From: Leucobacter sp. OLIS6
Lineage (GTDB): Bacteria > Actinomycetota > Actinomycetes > Actinomycetales > Microbacteriaceae
Direction of reading: 5' to 3'
Length of the DNA: 64,000 nucleotides
Assembly: GCF_002752355.1 (NCBI RefSeq)
Contig: NZ_MRAV01000014.1
Coordinates: 124,001-188,000 of the forward strand
Under the pieces are notes generated by a model, which worked only from the letters and a program-made list of their open reading frames with translations, was not told the origin of the DNA and ran no database searches. A program made the translations under genes and the position numbers. How positions within the stretch are numbered: the first letter of the stretch is position 1; each line of letters begins with the position of its first letter. Shown piece after piece: positions 32,913 to 41,054 of the stretch.

Positions 32913-35330
32913 ATGAGCAGCGGTGGATTCGGCTTCGCGAGGGGCAACCTCGAGAAGATGCTCGCGATACCCAAGTACGCGAGCTCGCTCCTGCTCTCCT
33001 GGTTCATCCCGCGCATCGCCTCACTCTGGGTATTCGGCAGCGGTATCGGCGTCGGCGAGGGCGCACTCGCGCTCGCCCGGGAACTCCGACGCACCGACCC
33101 GACCGCGCGGATCGTCTGGCTCGTCGCAGACGGCGCCGAAGCCGCGCTCGCCGAAGCCGAAGGCTTCCAACCGGTGCCCCGACGCGGACGACACGGCTTC
33201 TGGGCCACGCTCCGCGCCGGCCGCATCGTCGTGACCCACGGACTCGGCGACGCCAACCGATTCGGCGTGTTCGGCGGACGCATCATCCAGCTCTGGCACG
33301 GTGCCCCGCTGAAGCGACTCCACCTCGACTCACCGGTCACGACCCGGATCGGCGGACCCGCGCCGGTCCGGATCCTGCTCCGCCGCATGTACGAAGCCGG
33401 CGCGAAACAGGTGGCGATCTACGTCGCGGGCTCGATCGAATCCGCAGAACGGCTCCGGTCGGCGTTCCGCGTCGACCCCGGCCGCGTGCAGGTACTCGGC
33501 GATCCCCGGGACGACGCGCTCGCCGAGCAGCGCAGGAACCCTGCGGCGGCGGCCGACGCGCGAGCACGGGTGCTCGCCCTGCTGCGGGACGCGCGCACTG
33601 CGAGCAGCGCCGGAAGCGCCGATAGCGAGCCCGGCATCAGAAGCGAGAACGGCCCGTCCGGTCAGCTGGTGCTCTATGCGCCGACCTGGCGGGACGGCGA
33701 ACCGGATCCCGCGATCCCCGACGAGTCGCAACTGGCTACGATCCGGCAGACGCTCGAGCGTCTCGGCGCGAACCTGGTGATCCGCTCCCACCCGCTCGGC
33801 GCCGGCGCCTACGCCGACGCGCTGGGCGGGAGGATCCACGAGCTCGGAGCGGATCGCGTGCGCGACATCACGCCGCTCCTCGGTGCCTTCGACGCGGTCA
33901 TCACCGACTACTCCTCGATCGCGATCGACTTCTCGCTGCTCTCGCGCCCCATCGTCTGGTTCGCGCCGGATCTGGAGGCGTACGCCGCGACCCGCGGACT
34001 CTACGAGCCGCTCGAGGTGACCTCGAGCGGCCGTGTCGAACGTACCTGGCACGAAGCGCTCGAACGGCTCACCGAAGTGCTCCCGGAGGACGCCCCGGCG
34101 CGGCGCGGCGCGGTCGCCGCGAGCCGCGCGCTCGCCGAACGATTCCACGCCCACCCCGAGGGCGGTGCGGCCGCGCGAGTGCTCGCCGCAGCGCTGCGGC
34201 TCTCGGCTAGCGACGCCGAGCGGATCCCCGAAGGCGCAGCGTTCTTCGAGAGCTTCTACGGCCGTCAGGTCACCTGCAATCCGCTCGCTCTGGACCGCGA
34301 GATCGCGATCCGCTTCCCGGAGGCGCCGCGCTACTGGAGCGTCACGAGCGAACGACAGGTGGTCCCAGCGGGTGCGACACCGCTGCTGGTCGGATCCGCC
34401 GACTGGTTCGCCGCCCGACGCCGCGCGCGCCTGCTCGTGGTCAACGACTGGCTGCGCTTCCGGTTCCGGCGGGGCCGCCACCAGACCGTGCTGCAGACCT
34501 GGCACGGCACCATGCTGAAGCATCTCGCGCTCGGACGCCCGAACGTCTCCTTCCGCACCCGCATCGCGATCCGGCGCGAAAGCCGCCGGTGGAGCATGAT
34601 GCTGTCGCAGAATCCGCACTCGACCGAGCAGTTCCGCGAGAGCTACGCCTTCCGCGGCGAGATCCTCGAATCGGGCTATCCGCGCGACGACCGGCTCGCC
34701 GCGTCCGTCGCGGGCGGCGCGAGGATCCCGCTGGCGGTGGATCGGGCCCGCCGGGTGCTCGGCATCGAAGAGGGTGCGCGCGTGCTGGTCTACGCGCCGA
34801 CCTGGCGCGACTCGGGTTCCGCGCTCGTCGACGAACTGGACGTGCGGGCGCTGGCCGACGACCTCGGCGAGGGCTGGATCGTGGCGGCTCGGGGGCACAC
34901 CCGGACGCACGGCTTCGGTCGCTACGGGGTCGAGCACCCCCGCGTGCTCGATGTCTCGCGGCATCCGGATGTCAACGATGTGCTGCTGGCCGCCGACCTG
35001 CTGGTCACCGATTACTCGTCGCTCATGTTCGACGCCGCCGTCGCACGGGTTCCGATGGCGTTCTTCGTGCCGGACCTCGCGTCCTACCGCGATCGGGAGC
35101 GCGGATTCACCTTCGACTTCGAGGCGCAGGCTCCGGGGCCGCTGCTCACGCGGAGGGACGAGGTCGTCGACCGCGCCCGCGAGATCGAGGCCGAAGGCGC
35201 CGACGCCGACTGGGTGCTGGGCGTGAACGAACGGTATGAGAACTGGTGCGCGACCTTCGTGCCGCACGACGACGGAGAAGCGGCGGCGCGGGTCGTCGAC
35301 GCCCTCGTTCAGCGGGGCGCGCTGGGCTGA
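32913..35330 (+). CDS. Tandem CDP-glycerol glycerophosphotransferase (TagF-like)
   Basis: 805 residues made of two related glycerophosphotransferase domains. Domain 1 (about residues 50-400) shows LWHGAPLKRLH, YAPTWRDGE and TDYSSIAIDFSLL. Domain 2 (about 430-800) repeats these as TWHGTMLKHLA, YAPTWRDSG and TDYSSLMFDAAV. The family transfers glycerol-phosphate or similar units from CDP-polyol to build teichoic-acid-like wall polymers at the inner membrane face. The ATG at 32913 follows a leaderless -10 box. It converges on a GT2 and TagGH-type exporter genes, consistent with one polymer pathway. Which polyol is used is unknown. Confidence 0.88.
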   Translation: MSSGGFGFARGNLEKMLAIPKYASSLLLSWFIPRIASLWVFGSGIGVGEGALALARELRRTDPTARIVWLVADGAEAALAEAEGFQPVPRRGRHGFWATLRAGRIVVTHGLGDANRFGVFGGRIIQLWHGAPLKRLHLDSPVTTRIGGPAPVRILLRRMYEAGAKQVAIYVAGSIESAERLRSAFRVDPGRVQVLGDPRDDALAEQRRNPAAAADARARVLALLRDARTASSAGSADSEPGIRSENGPSGQLVLYAPTWRDGEPDPAIPDESQLATIRQTLERLGANLVIRSHPLGAGAYADALGGRIHELGADRVRDITPLLGAFDAVITDYSSIAIDFSLLSRPIVWFAPDLEAYAATRGLYEPLEVTSSGRVERTWHEALERLTEVLPEDAPARRGAVAASRALAERFHAHPEGGAAARVLAAALRLSASDAERIPEGAAFFESFYGRQVTCNPLALDREIAIRFPEAPRYWSVTSERQVVPAGATPLLVGSADWFAARRRARLLVVNDWLRFRFRRGRHQTVLQTWHGTMLKHLALGRPNVSFRTRIAIRRESRRWSMMLSQNPHSTEQFRESYAFRGEILESGYPRDDRLAASVAGGARIPLAVDRARRVLGIEEGARVLVYAPTWRDSGSALVDELDVRALADDLGEGWIVAARGHTRTHGFGRYGVEHPRVLDVSRHPDVNDVLLAADLLVTDYSSLMFDAAVARVPMAFFVPDLASYRDRERGFTFDFEAQAPGPLLTRRDEVVDRAREIEAEGADADWVLGVNERYENWCATFVPHDDGEAAARVVDALVQRGALG

Positions 35331-35332
35331 TC

Positions 35333-35363
35333 CGGCAGGACGCGTCGGTGGGCCGACCTGCCG
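35333..35363. terminator. Weak nested hairpins between convergent genes
   Basis: A 7-bp outer stem (35333-35339 with 35357-35363) competes with or extends a 5-bp inner stem (35344-35348 with 35353-35357). Both sit in the 36-base gap between two stops. Confidence 0.35.
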
Positions 35364-35366
35364 CGG

Positions 35367-36416
35367 CTATTCGGTGCGCGACCGGTCGACCGTTCGGCCA
35401 CCACCGAACAGGATTCCTTTGAGGAACCCGGCACCCCAGCTGAAGTGCATCGTCACCAGGGTGCGGAACGAGAGCACGCGATCGCGGAACCCGCGCTGCT
35501 CGGGCATGCGCGCGACGCCGAGCAGCACTCCCGCGAGGTAGCCCAGGGTGCCGAGGTGCAGCGCCGACCAGAGCGACCACCAGGGGAGCACCCCGCAGCA
35601 CTGGAGCACGAGGACGACGAGATCCACCGTCACTCCCAGCACCAGGGCCCCGGGGACGAAGAAGCGCCACGGGTTGGCCCTGCCGTACCTGCGGACGAGC
35701 ACCGCGCGCCAGGCGCCGGTCGCGAAGAACTGCCTCGCGAGCGCATCGAAGCTCGCGCGGGGCCAGTAGGTCACCTGCAGGCGCGGATCGAACCAGATGC
35801 GTCCGCCGGTCCGGCGGATCCGCAGGTTGAGCTCCCAGTCCTCGCCGCGGCGGATCCCCGGATCGAAGCCTCCGGCTCGTTCGATGGCGTCGCGTCGGAA
35901 CACCCCGAGATAGGCGGACTCGGCGGGCCCGGGCGCACCGTCGCCGTGATAAGCGCCCCCTCCGAGGCCGAAGGGGCTGTTGTAGCCGCGGGCGATCGCG
36001 CTCTGCACCGCGCCGCGACCGGCCGCGCGCATGATGCCGCCGACGTTGTCGGCGTCCTGCTCGCGGAGGGACTCGATGCCCCGTGCCGCGTAGTCGGGCG
36101 TGAGCTCGGAGTGCGCGTCCACCCGGATCACGACCGGATGGCGGCTCGCCGCGATGGCGAGGTTCAGCGCGACGGGGATGTCCCGATCGGGGTTGTCGAC
36201 GAGCCGCACGCGAGGGTCCTCGGCCGCGAGTCGACGGGCGATCTCGGTGGTCCCGTCCGTCGAGGGGCCCAGCGCCAGGACGATCTCCTTCTCGCCCGGA
36301 TACTCCTGCGCCAGCACGGTGCGAACGGCGGGCTCCAGGTACTCGGCCTCGTTGAGCACGGGCATGACGAAGCTCACCGCCGGGAGAGCGGGGAGCGCTG
36401 CGCGAGGAACGGTCAT
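35367..36416 (-). CDS. Family 2 glycosyltransferase with C-terminal membrane helices
   Basis: 349 residues. The GT-A domain begins with VSFVMPVLNEAEYL, continues with the donor-site region (SIDGT-type PSTDGTTEI) and has DAH (VIRVDAHSEL) in the position of the DxD metal motif; RRGEDWELNLRIRRTGG is the acceptor-side motif. Two or three hydrophobic helices end the protein (VLGVTVDLVVLVLQ and nearby). It likely adds a sugar to a lipid carrier or wall polymer at the membrane. It lies downstream of the TagGH-like transporter genes on the same strand, 67 bases after the ATPase stop. Confidence 0.88.
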   Translation of the reverse strand: MTVPRAALPALPAVSFVMPVLNEAEYLEPAVRTVLAQEYPGEKEIVLALGPSTDGTTEIARRLAAEDPRVRLVDNPDRDIPVALNLAIAASRHPVVIRVDAHSELTPDYAARGIESLREQDADNVGGIMRAAGRGAVQSAIARGYNSPFGLGGGAYHGDGAPGPAESAYLGVFRRDAIERAGGFDPGIRRGEDWELNLRIRRTGGRIWFDPRLQVTYWPRASFDALARQFFATGAWRAVLVRRYGRANPWRFFVPGALVLGVTVDLVVLVLQCCGVLPWWSLWSALHLGTLGYLAGVLLGVARMPEQRGFRDRVLSFRTLVTMHFSWGAGFLKGILFGGGRTVDRSRTE

Positions 36417-36483
36417 CCGTCGATCCTCGCACGCGCTGAGGCGGATTCGCTGGCGGAACCCCCGGTACGGGCCCGAGGGTCGA

Positions 36484-37230
36484 TCATGCGGGATGGTCCT
36501 CGTTGTAGCGCTTCAGCACCTCGTCGATCGGGCCGTCGAGCCGGAGCGCACCGCGGTCGAGGTAGAGCCCGCGCGAGCAGAAGCGGCGCAGATCCCGCTC
36601 GCTGTGCGAGACGAGGAAGAGCGTCTTCCCCTCGGCGAGCAGCGCGTCGATGCGTCGGTAGCACTTCTCGCGGAACGCGCGGTCGCCGACGGCGAGCACC
36701 TCGTCGACGAGCAGAACGGGTTCATCGAGCTGCGAGATGAGCGAGAACGCAACCCGCACCTGCATGCCGCTGGACAGGTGCTTGTAGGGCGTGTCGAGCA
36801 CGTCCGCGGCGCCGGCGAAATCGATGATGTCGTCGAAGCGGTCCGCGATCTCGCTGCGGCTGAGGCCGTGCAGGCCGGCGGTCAGATGCAGGTTGTCGCG
36901 GACGGTGAGATCCCCGACGAATCCTCCGGTGATCTCGATGAGGGGTGCGACTCCGCCGTTCACGGTGACGCGTCCCTCGTCGGGCAGGAGGACGCCTGCG
37001 ACGAGCTTGAGCAGCGTCGATTTCCCCTGTCCGTTGCGGCCGACGACGCCGATCGCCTCGCCCGCGCGCACGGAGAAGGAGACGTCGCGCAGCGCCCAGA
37101 ACTCGCTCGGAGCACGCCTGCGGGAACCGCCGGAGAGGAGGTCCTTGAAGCTGCGCCGGGCACCGCGATTGCGGCGGAACCGGACGCCGAGATTCGAAGC
37201 GACGATGATGGGGGAGTCCGTGTCGGTCAC
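36484..37230 (-). CDS. Polysaccharide / teichoic-acid ABC exporter ATP-binding protein (TagH-like)
   Basis: 248 residues with Walker A GRNGQGKST, signature LSSGMQVRVAFS and Walker B EPVLLVDEVLAVGD, the latter typical of polysaccharide/teichoic-acid exporters (WzT/TagH). It hydrolyses ATP to drive export of an undecaprenyl-linked polymer through the permease encoded just upstream; one base separates the permease stop from this GTG start. There is no long C-terminal carbohydrate-binding domain such as WzT has, so substrate choice is probably left to the permease. Confidence 0.92.
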   Translation of the reverse strand: MTDTDSPIIVASNLGVRFRRNRGARRSFKDLLSGGSRRRAPSEFWALRDVSFSVRAGEAIGVVGRNGQGKSTLLKLVAGVLLPDEGRVTVNGGVAPLIEITGGFVGDLTVRDNLHLTAGLHGLSRSEIADRFDDIIDFAGAADVLDTPYKHLSSGMQVRVAFSLISQLDEPVLLVDEVLAVGDRAFREKCYRRIDALLAEGKTLFLVSHSERDLRRFCSRGLYLDRGALRLDGPIDEVLKRYNEDHPA

Positions 37231-37231
37231 G

Positions 37232-38020
37232 TCAGAGCTCCTTCAGGACGCCGCCGATGGTGCGGCGGAAGACGAGGATTCCGGCGATCAGGGCGACCGC
37301 GGTGAGGGCCGCGGAGACCCCGACGAGCGCCCAGTCGAGCTGATCGGGGAAGAACCCGGCGCGGAACAGGGAGAAGATGCCCGAGAGCGGGTTGATCCAG
37401 GCGAGGGGGCGCACTGCCTCGGGCAGGTCGCTCGCTCCGTAGATGATCGGGGACGCGTAGAAGAGGAGCCTCAGGACCAGTTTGGTCGCGCGCTCGAGGT
37501 CGCGGAAGAAGACGGTCAGCGGCGCGATGAGCAGTCCGAGTCCGAGGATCAGCGTTCCGAGCAGCAGCAGACCGACCGGGAAGAGGACGATCTGCCACCC
37601 CACGTGCGCGCCCGAGAACACCGCGAACACGATCAGCACGGGGAGGCTGAGCAGGAACTCGACGCCCTTGGAGCAGACGATGCGCCCGACCCAGATCCAC
37701 CGCGGGAGCGCCACCGAACGGACGAGCTTGATGTCTCGCAGGAACGCCCGTGTGGAATCCGAGATGGCGCCGTTGAACCAGACCCACGGGAGCATCGCGC
37801 ACAGGAGGAAGACGATGTAGGGGTCCTCGCCGAGCCCTCGCTTGAGCATCTGGGTGAAGATGAACCAGTAGATGAGGCTCATGAGCAGGGGGTCGAGGAT
37901 CGACCACAGGTAGCCGAGCAGCGAGGTCGCGTAGCGGACCTTCAGGTCGCGCTGCGTGAGCAGGCGCAGGGATCGCCAGGCGACGGCGCGGGGTTTCGGT
38001 GGATTCGCTGCGGAGGGCAC
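37232..38020 (-). CDS. Polysaccharide / teichoic-acid ABC exporter permease (TagG-like)
   Basis: 262 residues with about six membrane helices of the ABC-2 type: LRLLTQRDLKVRYATSLLGY precedes the first, and PWVWFNGAISDSTRAFLRD, PVLIVFAVFSGAHVG and the closing LINPL-like WINPLSGIFSLFRA follow, as in TagG/Wzm proteins. With the ATPase it exports the wall polymer. I chose the GTG at 38020, six bases after a CAGAAT -10 box; the in-frame ATG at 38077 lies in the promoter of the divergent gene. Confidence 0.88.
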   Translation of the reverse strand: MPSAANPPKPRAVAWRSLRLLTQRDLKVRYATSLLGYLWSILDPLLMSLIYWFIFTQMLKRGLGEDPYIVFLLCAMLPWVWFNGAISDSTRAFLRDIKLVRSVALPRWIWVGRIVCSKGVEFLLSLPVLIVFAVFSGAHVGWQIVLFPVGLLLLGTLILGLGLLIAPLTVFFRDLERATKLVLRLLFYASPIIYGASDLPEAVRPLAWINPLSGIFSLFRAGFFPDQLDWALVGVSAALTAVALIAGILVFRRTIGGVLKEL

Positions 38021-38026
38021 ACGAAC

Positions 38027-38032
38027 ATTCTG
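38027..38032 (-). promoter_or_regulatory. -10 box (CAGAAT) of the exporter operon, leaderless type
   Basis: On the minus strand CAGAAT is followed by six bases and the GTG of the permease gene. Confidence 0.45.
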
Positions 38033-38089
38033 CCGGGTGATGGCGCGAACCGGGGACTCGGCTGTGAGTCGGAGCATGGTGAGGTTTGG

Positions 38090-38095
38090 TAGGTT
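38090..38095 (+). promoter_or_regulatory. -10 box (TAGGTT) of the second ABC operon, leaderless type
   Basis: TAGGTT ends six bases before the GTG at 38102. It faces the exporter promoter across an 81-base divergent region. Confidence 0.55.
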
Positions 38096-38101
38096 AGGCA
38101 G

Positions 38102-39055
38102 GTGCCGTCGAACTCCCCGTCCTCCATGCCAGAAGCGCCGGTCGAGGCTGCCCGCGTCGACACCGGCTCCGCCGAGACCGCAGCCGCCGATACATCGGTG
38201 AACGATGCTGCTCCGCGTACGGGTCGCATCCAGGTCCCGGTCCCGTCGATCGTCCGCGCTCGTGAGCGCGGACGCCTGGCCGCGCAGAACCCGGTGGTGC
38301 TCCGCACCGAGGTGCTGACCAAGAACTACGGCCAGGTCGCCGCGGCGAGCGACGTCTCGATCCAGGTGCACGCGGGATCCTTCACCGGCATCGTCGGCCC
38401 CAACGGCGCGGGCAAGACGACCACGCTCTCGATGATCAGCGGACTGAACCGTCCGACGTCCGGTCGCATCACGGTGCACGACATCGACGTCTGGGCCGAC
38501 GGTCCCGCCGCGAAGCGGCTGATCGGCACCCTCCCGGATCGACTGCGTCTGTTCGACCGCCTGACCGGGGCGCAGCTGCTCTACTACATCGGCATCCTCA
38601 ACGGCGTCCGCGAGGACGCGGTCGCCACGCGCGCCGCCGAACTGGCCGAGGCCTTCGGCCTGGGGTCGGCCATGGACCGGCTCGTCTCCGACTACTCGGC
38701 AGGCATGCAGAAGAAGATCGGTCTCGCCTGTGCGATGATCCACGCTCCCGAGGTGCTGGTGCTCGACGAGCCGTTCGAGGCGATCGACCCGGTCTCCGCC
38801 TCGAACGTGACCGACATCCTCGAGAAGTTCGTGGCCGGCGGCGGCAGCGTCATCATGTCGAGCCACAGCCTCGACCTGATCCAGCGCGTCTGCGACCACG
38901 TGTCGGTTATCGTCGACGGCAGCGTGATCGCTCAGGGCACGGTCGACGCAGTCCGCGACGGCATGAGCCTCGAAGAGCGATTCGCGCACCTCACCGGCGA
39001 ATCCGGCGCAGAGAAGGGACTGCAGTGGCTGCACGGCTCCTCCGACTCCGTCTGA
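38102..39055 (+). CDS. ABC transporter ATP-binding protein
   Basis: 317 residues. A ~60-residue Ala/Pro/Ser-rich N-terminal extension precedes the ATPase domain, which has Walker A GPNGAGKTT, signature YSAGMQKKIGLA and Walker B VLVLDEPFEAIDPVS, followed by SSHSLDLIQRVCD. The pattern is that of ABC-2 type drug or lantibiotic exporters (CcmA-like). The start is a GTG behind a leaderless -10 box. The next gene, a membrane protein, overlaps it by 31 bases and is the likely permease. The substrate is unknown. Confidence 0.9.
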   Translation: MPSNSPSSMPEAPVEAARVDTGSAETAAADTSVNDAAPRTGRIQVPVPSIVRARERGRLAAQNPVVLRTEVLTKNYGQVAAASDVSIQVHAGSFTGIVGPNGAGKTTTLSMISGLNRPTSGRITVHDIDVWADGPAAKRLIGTLPDRLRLFDRLTGAQLLYYIGILNGVREDAVATRAAELAEAFGLGSAMDRLVSDYSAGMQKKIGLACAMIHAPEVLVLDEPFEAIDPVSASNVTDILEKFVAGGGSVIMSSHSLDLIQRVCDHVSVIVDGSVIAQGTVDAVRDGMSLEERFAHLTGESGAEKGLQWLHGSSDSV

Positions 39056-40593
39056 CGCTGCTCGGATCCGCGTTCCGTGGGTCCGCGGCCCAGGGGTTCC
39101 GGGCGGTGCTGGTCGGTCTGCTGGCCGTCGCGGCAGCCGTCGCGCTCGCCTGGCTGCCGACGCTGATCCTGCCCGAGGCGGCCGCACGCGCCGACCTGGA
39201 TGTCTTCATCGGCTCCGCGTTGCTCGGCGCGGCGTTGCTCGTCCCCTTCTTCGCGAACCGCGGGCACCTCGAGCCGCGGCAGTTCGCCTCGGTTCCGGCA
39301 CGTCCGGGCTCCATCGCGTCCGCGCTGCTGTTCAGCACCGTGCTGACCTGGCCCGCGATCCTGCTCCTGGTCTGGCTCGTGGCGCTCGCCGTCCTGCGGC
39401 CGGAGTGGCAGCAGCCGGTCTGGGCTCTGGTGCTCGGGCTGGTGCTCGCGTATCTGTTCGCGGTCACCGCGACCCGGGTCTCCTCAGCGCTCTCGAAGCT
39501 CTGGTTCGGACACGATCGCGGGGGTGTGCTGCGGGTCGTCGGAACGGTCCTGCTGATCGCGCTGCTCCCGCTCGCGTTCTTCGGCATCACCGCGATCTCG
39601 GGCGCACCGGAAGGCAGCACCACTGCGGCCGCACGGGCGCTCGGCTGGTCGCCGTTCGGCGCGGCGTTCGTGGGTGCGCAGCAGGCCGCGAACGGGGACC
39701 TCGGTGCCGCCCTCCTGCACTTCGGCGTCCTGCTCGCCGCGGTGATCGTGCTGCTCGCGGTCTGGTTCCCGATCGTGCGCGCATCCCTCCAGTCGGTCGA
39801 ACGACCGGCCGACCCGGCGATCGCGCGACGTGGCCTGGGCTGGTTCGAACGCTTCTCGGCCAAGCCCGCTTCCGTCATCGCCGCACGCGTGCTCACCTAC
39901 TGGAGCCGCGACCCCCGCTACCGGGTAGGCCTCTCCGCGATCCCCTTCGTCCCGATCCTGATGATCCTCGCGTTCTGGGTCGCGGGTGCGGATCTGCGCA
40001 CGCTCGCGGCGGTGCCGCTGCCCGTGATCCTGCTGCTGCTGGCGTGGTCCCTGCACAACGACGTCGCCATGGATTCGACCGCGATCTGGAGCCATGTCGC
40101 CAGCGGCATCGCCGGCCGCGACGATCGCCGCGGACGTCTCGCTCCCGTGCTGCTGATCGGACTGCCGGTCGCGCTGATCGGCTCCACCGTGACCGTCACG
40201 GTCATGGGAGAGTGGCGGGTGCTTCCCGCGGTGATCGGCATGAACCTCGCCGTGCTGTTCGTCACGTGCGGCGTCTCGAGCGTGTTCTCCGTGCTCATCC
40301 CGTATCCGACCACGCGCCCGGGCGACAGCCCGTTCGCTCAGCCCCAGTGGTCCGGCTCGGGTTCCGGGCTGTCCCAGACGCTGTCGATGATCGCCGCGCT
40401 GGTGTTCTCGGTGCCCGCGGTGTGGATCGCGGTCGTCGCCTTGGTCGACGTGACCCCCGCGTGGAACCTCGGCGCTCTGGCTTTCGGCGTCGTCTACGGT
40501 GCCGCGATCCTCGGACTCGGGATCCTGCTCGGCGGGAAGATCTTCGACCGCCGGGGCCCCGAGCTCATTGCCGCGACACAGGTCTTCGACTGA
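39025..40593 (+). CDS. Putative ABC transporter permease (polytopic membrane protein)
   Basis: 522 residues with roughly ten to twelve hydrophobic helices (for example AVLVGLLAVAAAVALAWL, LLFSTVLTWPAILLLVWLVAL and GVLLAAVIVLLAVWF-like segments). No motif identifies a specific family, but its GTG start lies inside the ATPase gene with GAAGGGA before it, so it is translationally coupled and most likely the membrane half of that ABC system. Confidence 0.75.
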   Translation: MAARLLRLRLTLLGSAFRGSAAQGFRAVLVGLLAVAAAVALAWLPTLILPEAAARADLDVFIGSALLGAALLVPFFANRGHLEPRQFASVPARPGSIASALLFSTVLTWPAILLLVWLVALAVLRPEWQQPVWALVLGLVLAYLFAVTATRVSSALSKLWFGHDRGGVLRVVGTVLLIALLPLAFFGITAISGAPEGSTTAAARALGWSPFGAAFVGAQQAANGDLGAALLHFGVLLAAVIVLLAVWFPIVRASLQSVERPADPAIARRGLGWFERFSAKPASVIAARVLTYWSRDPRYRVGLSAIPFVPILMILAFWVAGADLRTLAAVPLPVILLLLAWSLHNDVAMDSTAIWSHVASGIAGRDDRRGRLAPVLLIGLPVALIGSTVTVTVMGEWRVLPAVIGMNLAVLFVTCGVSSVFSVLIPYPTTRPGDSPFAQPQWSGSGSGLSQTLSMIAALVFSVPAVWIAVVALVDVTPAWNLGALAFGVVYGAAILGLGILLGGKIFDRRGPELIAATQVFD

Positions 40594-40640
40594 GCGCGAT
40601 GGCGACGCGGAACTCGCAGCGGCGATTCGGCCTCGCCGCG

Positions 40641-40646
40641 TAGAAT
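40641..40646 (+). promoter_or_regulatory. -10 box (TAGAAT), leaderless type
   Basis: TAGAAT ends six bases before the ATG of the DUF3039 gene. Confidence 0.65.
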
Positions 40647-40652
40647 CGTCGC

Positions 40653-40928
40653 ATGGGTATCTTCACGCGCGGCGACTCCTCTCCGGCCGGTGGCACCGAT
40701 GTGCTGGACCGTGAGCTCGAGGAGCTGCTGAACCAGGACCAGGTCGAGGACGGCGATCACGAGCGCTTCTCGCATTACGTTCCGAAGGACAAGATCCTCG
40801 AGTCCGCGATGACCGGGAAGCCAGTGCGCGCGCTCTGCGGGAAGAAGTGGACGCCGTCGCGCGATCCTGAGAAGTTCCCGGTGTGCCCGGACTGCAAGCG
40901 CGTGTACGAGCGCATGCGTAAGGACTGA
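40653..40928 (+). CDS. DUF3039 family protein
   Basis: A 91-residue protein of DUF3039, found in actinobacteria. The conserved part runs from HERFSHYVPKDKILESAMTG to the end and contains Cys in RALCGKKW and a CPDC pair (FPVCPDCKRVYE), a probable zinc-binding site. Its function is unknown. It is monocistronic, between a leaderless -10 box and a 22-bp hairpin. Confidence 0.9.
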   Translation: MGIFTRGDSSPAGGTDVLDRELEELLNQDQVEDGDHERFSHYVPKDKILESAMTGKPVRALCGKKWTPSRDPEKFPVCPDCKRVYERMRKD

Positions 40929-40976
40929 TCGGAGAGCGCGGGGTCTGCTCGGATCCGCGGGGCCTCCGGTCTCAGG

Positions 40977-41023
40977 CGCACGAAGGGCCGTCCATCCGAT
41001 CCGGATGGACGGCCCTTCGTGCG
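40977..41023. terminator. Perfect 22-bp bidirectional hairpin
   Basis: Arms 40977-40998 and 41002-41023 are perfectly complementary with a 3-base loop, between the convergent DUF3039 and nicotinate phosphoribosyltransferase genes. TTCTCC follows on the plus strand. Confidence 0.85.
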
Positions 41024-41054
41024 TTCTCCCGCGCGTGCGCGCGGTGCGTCCGGT

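Noticed and set aside
38021-39187. A fusion of the permease with ~390 upstream residues
   Set aside because: The extension is antisense to the divergent ABC ATPase gene, has no recognisable domain, and passes through the promoter region.
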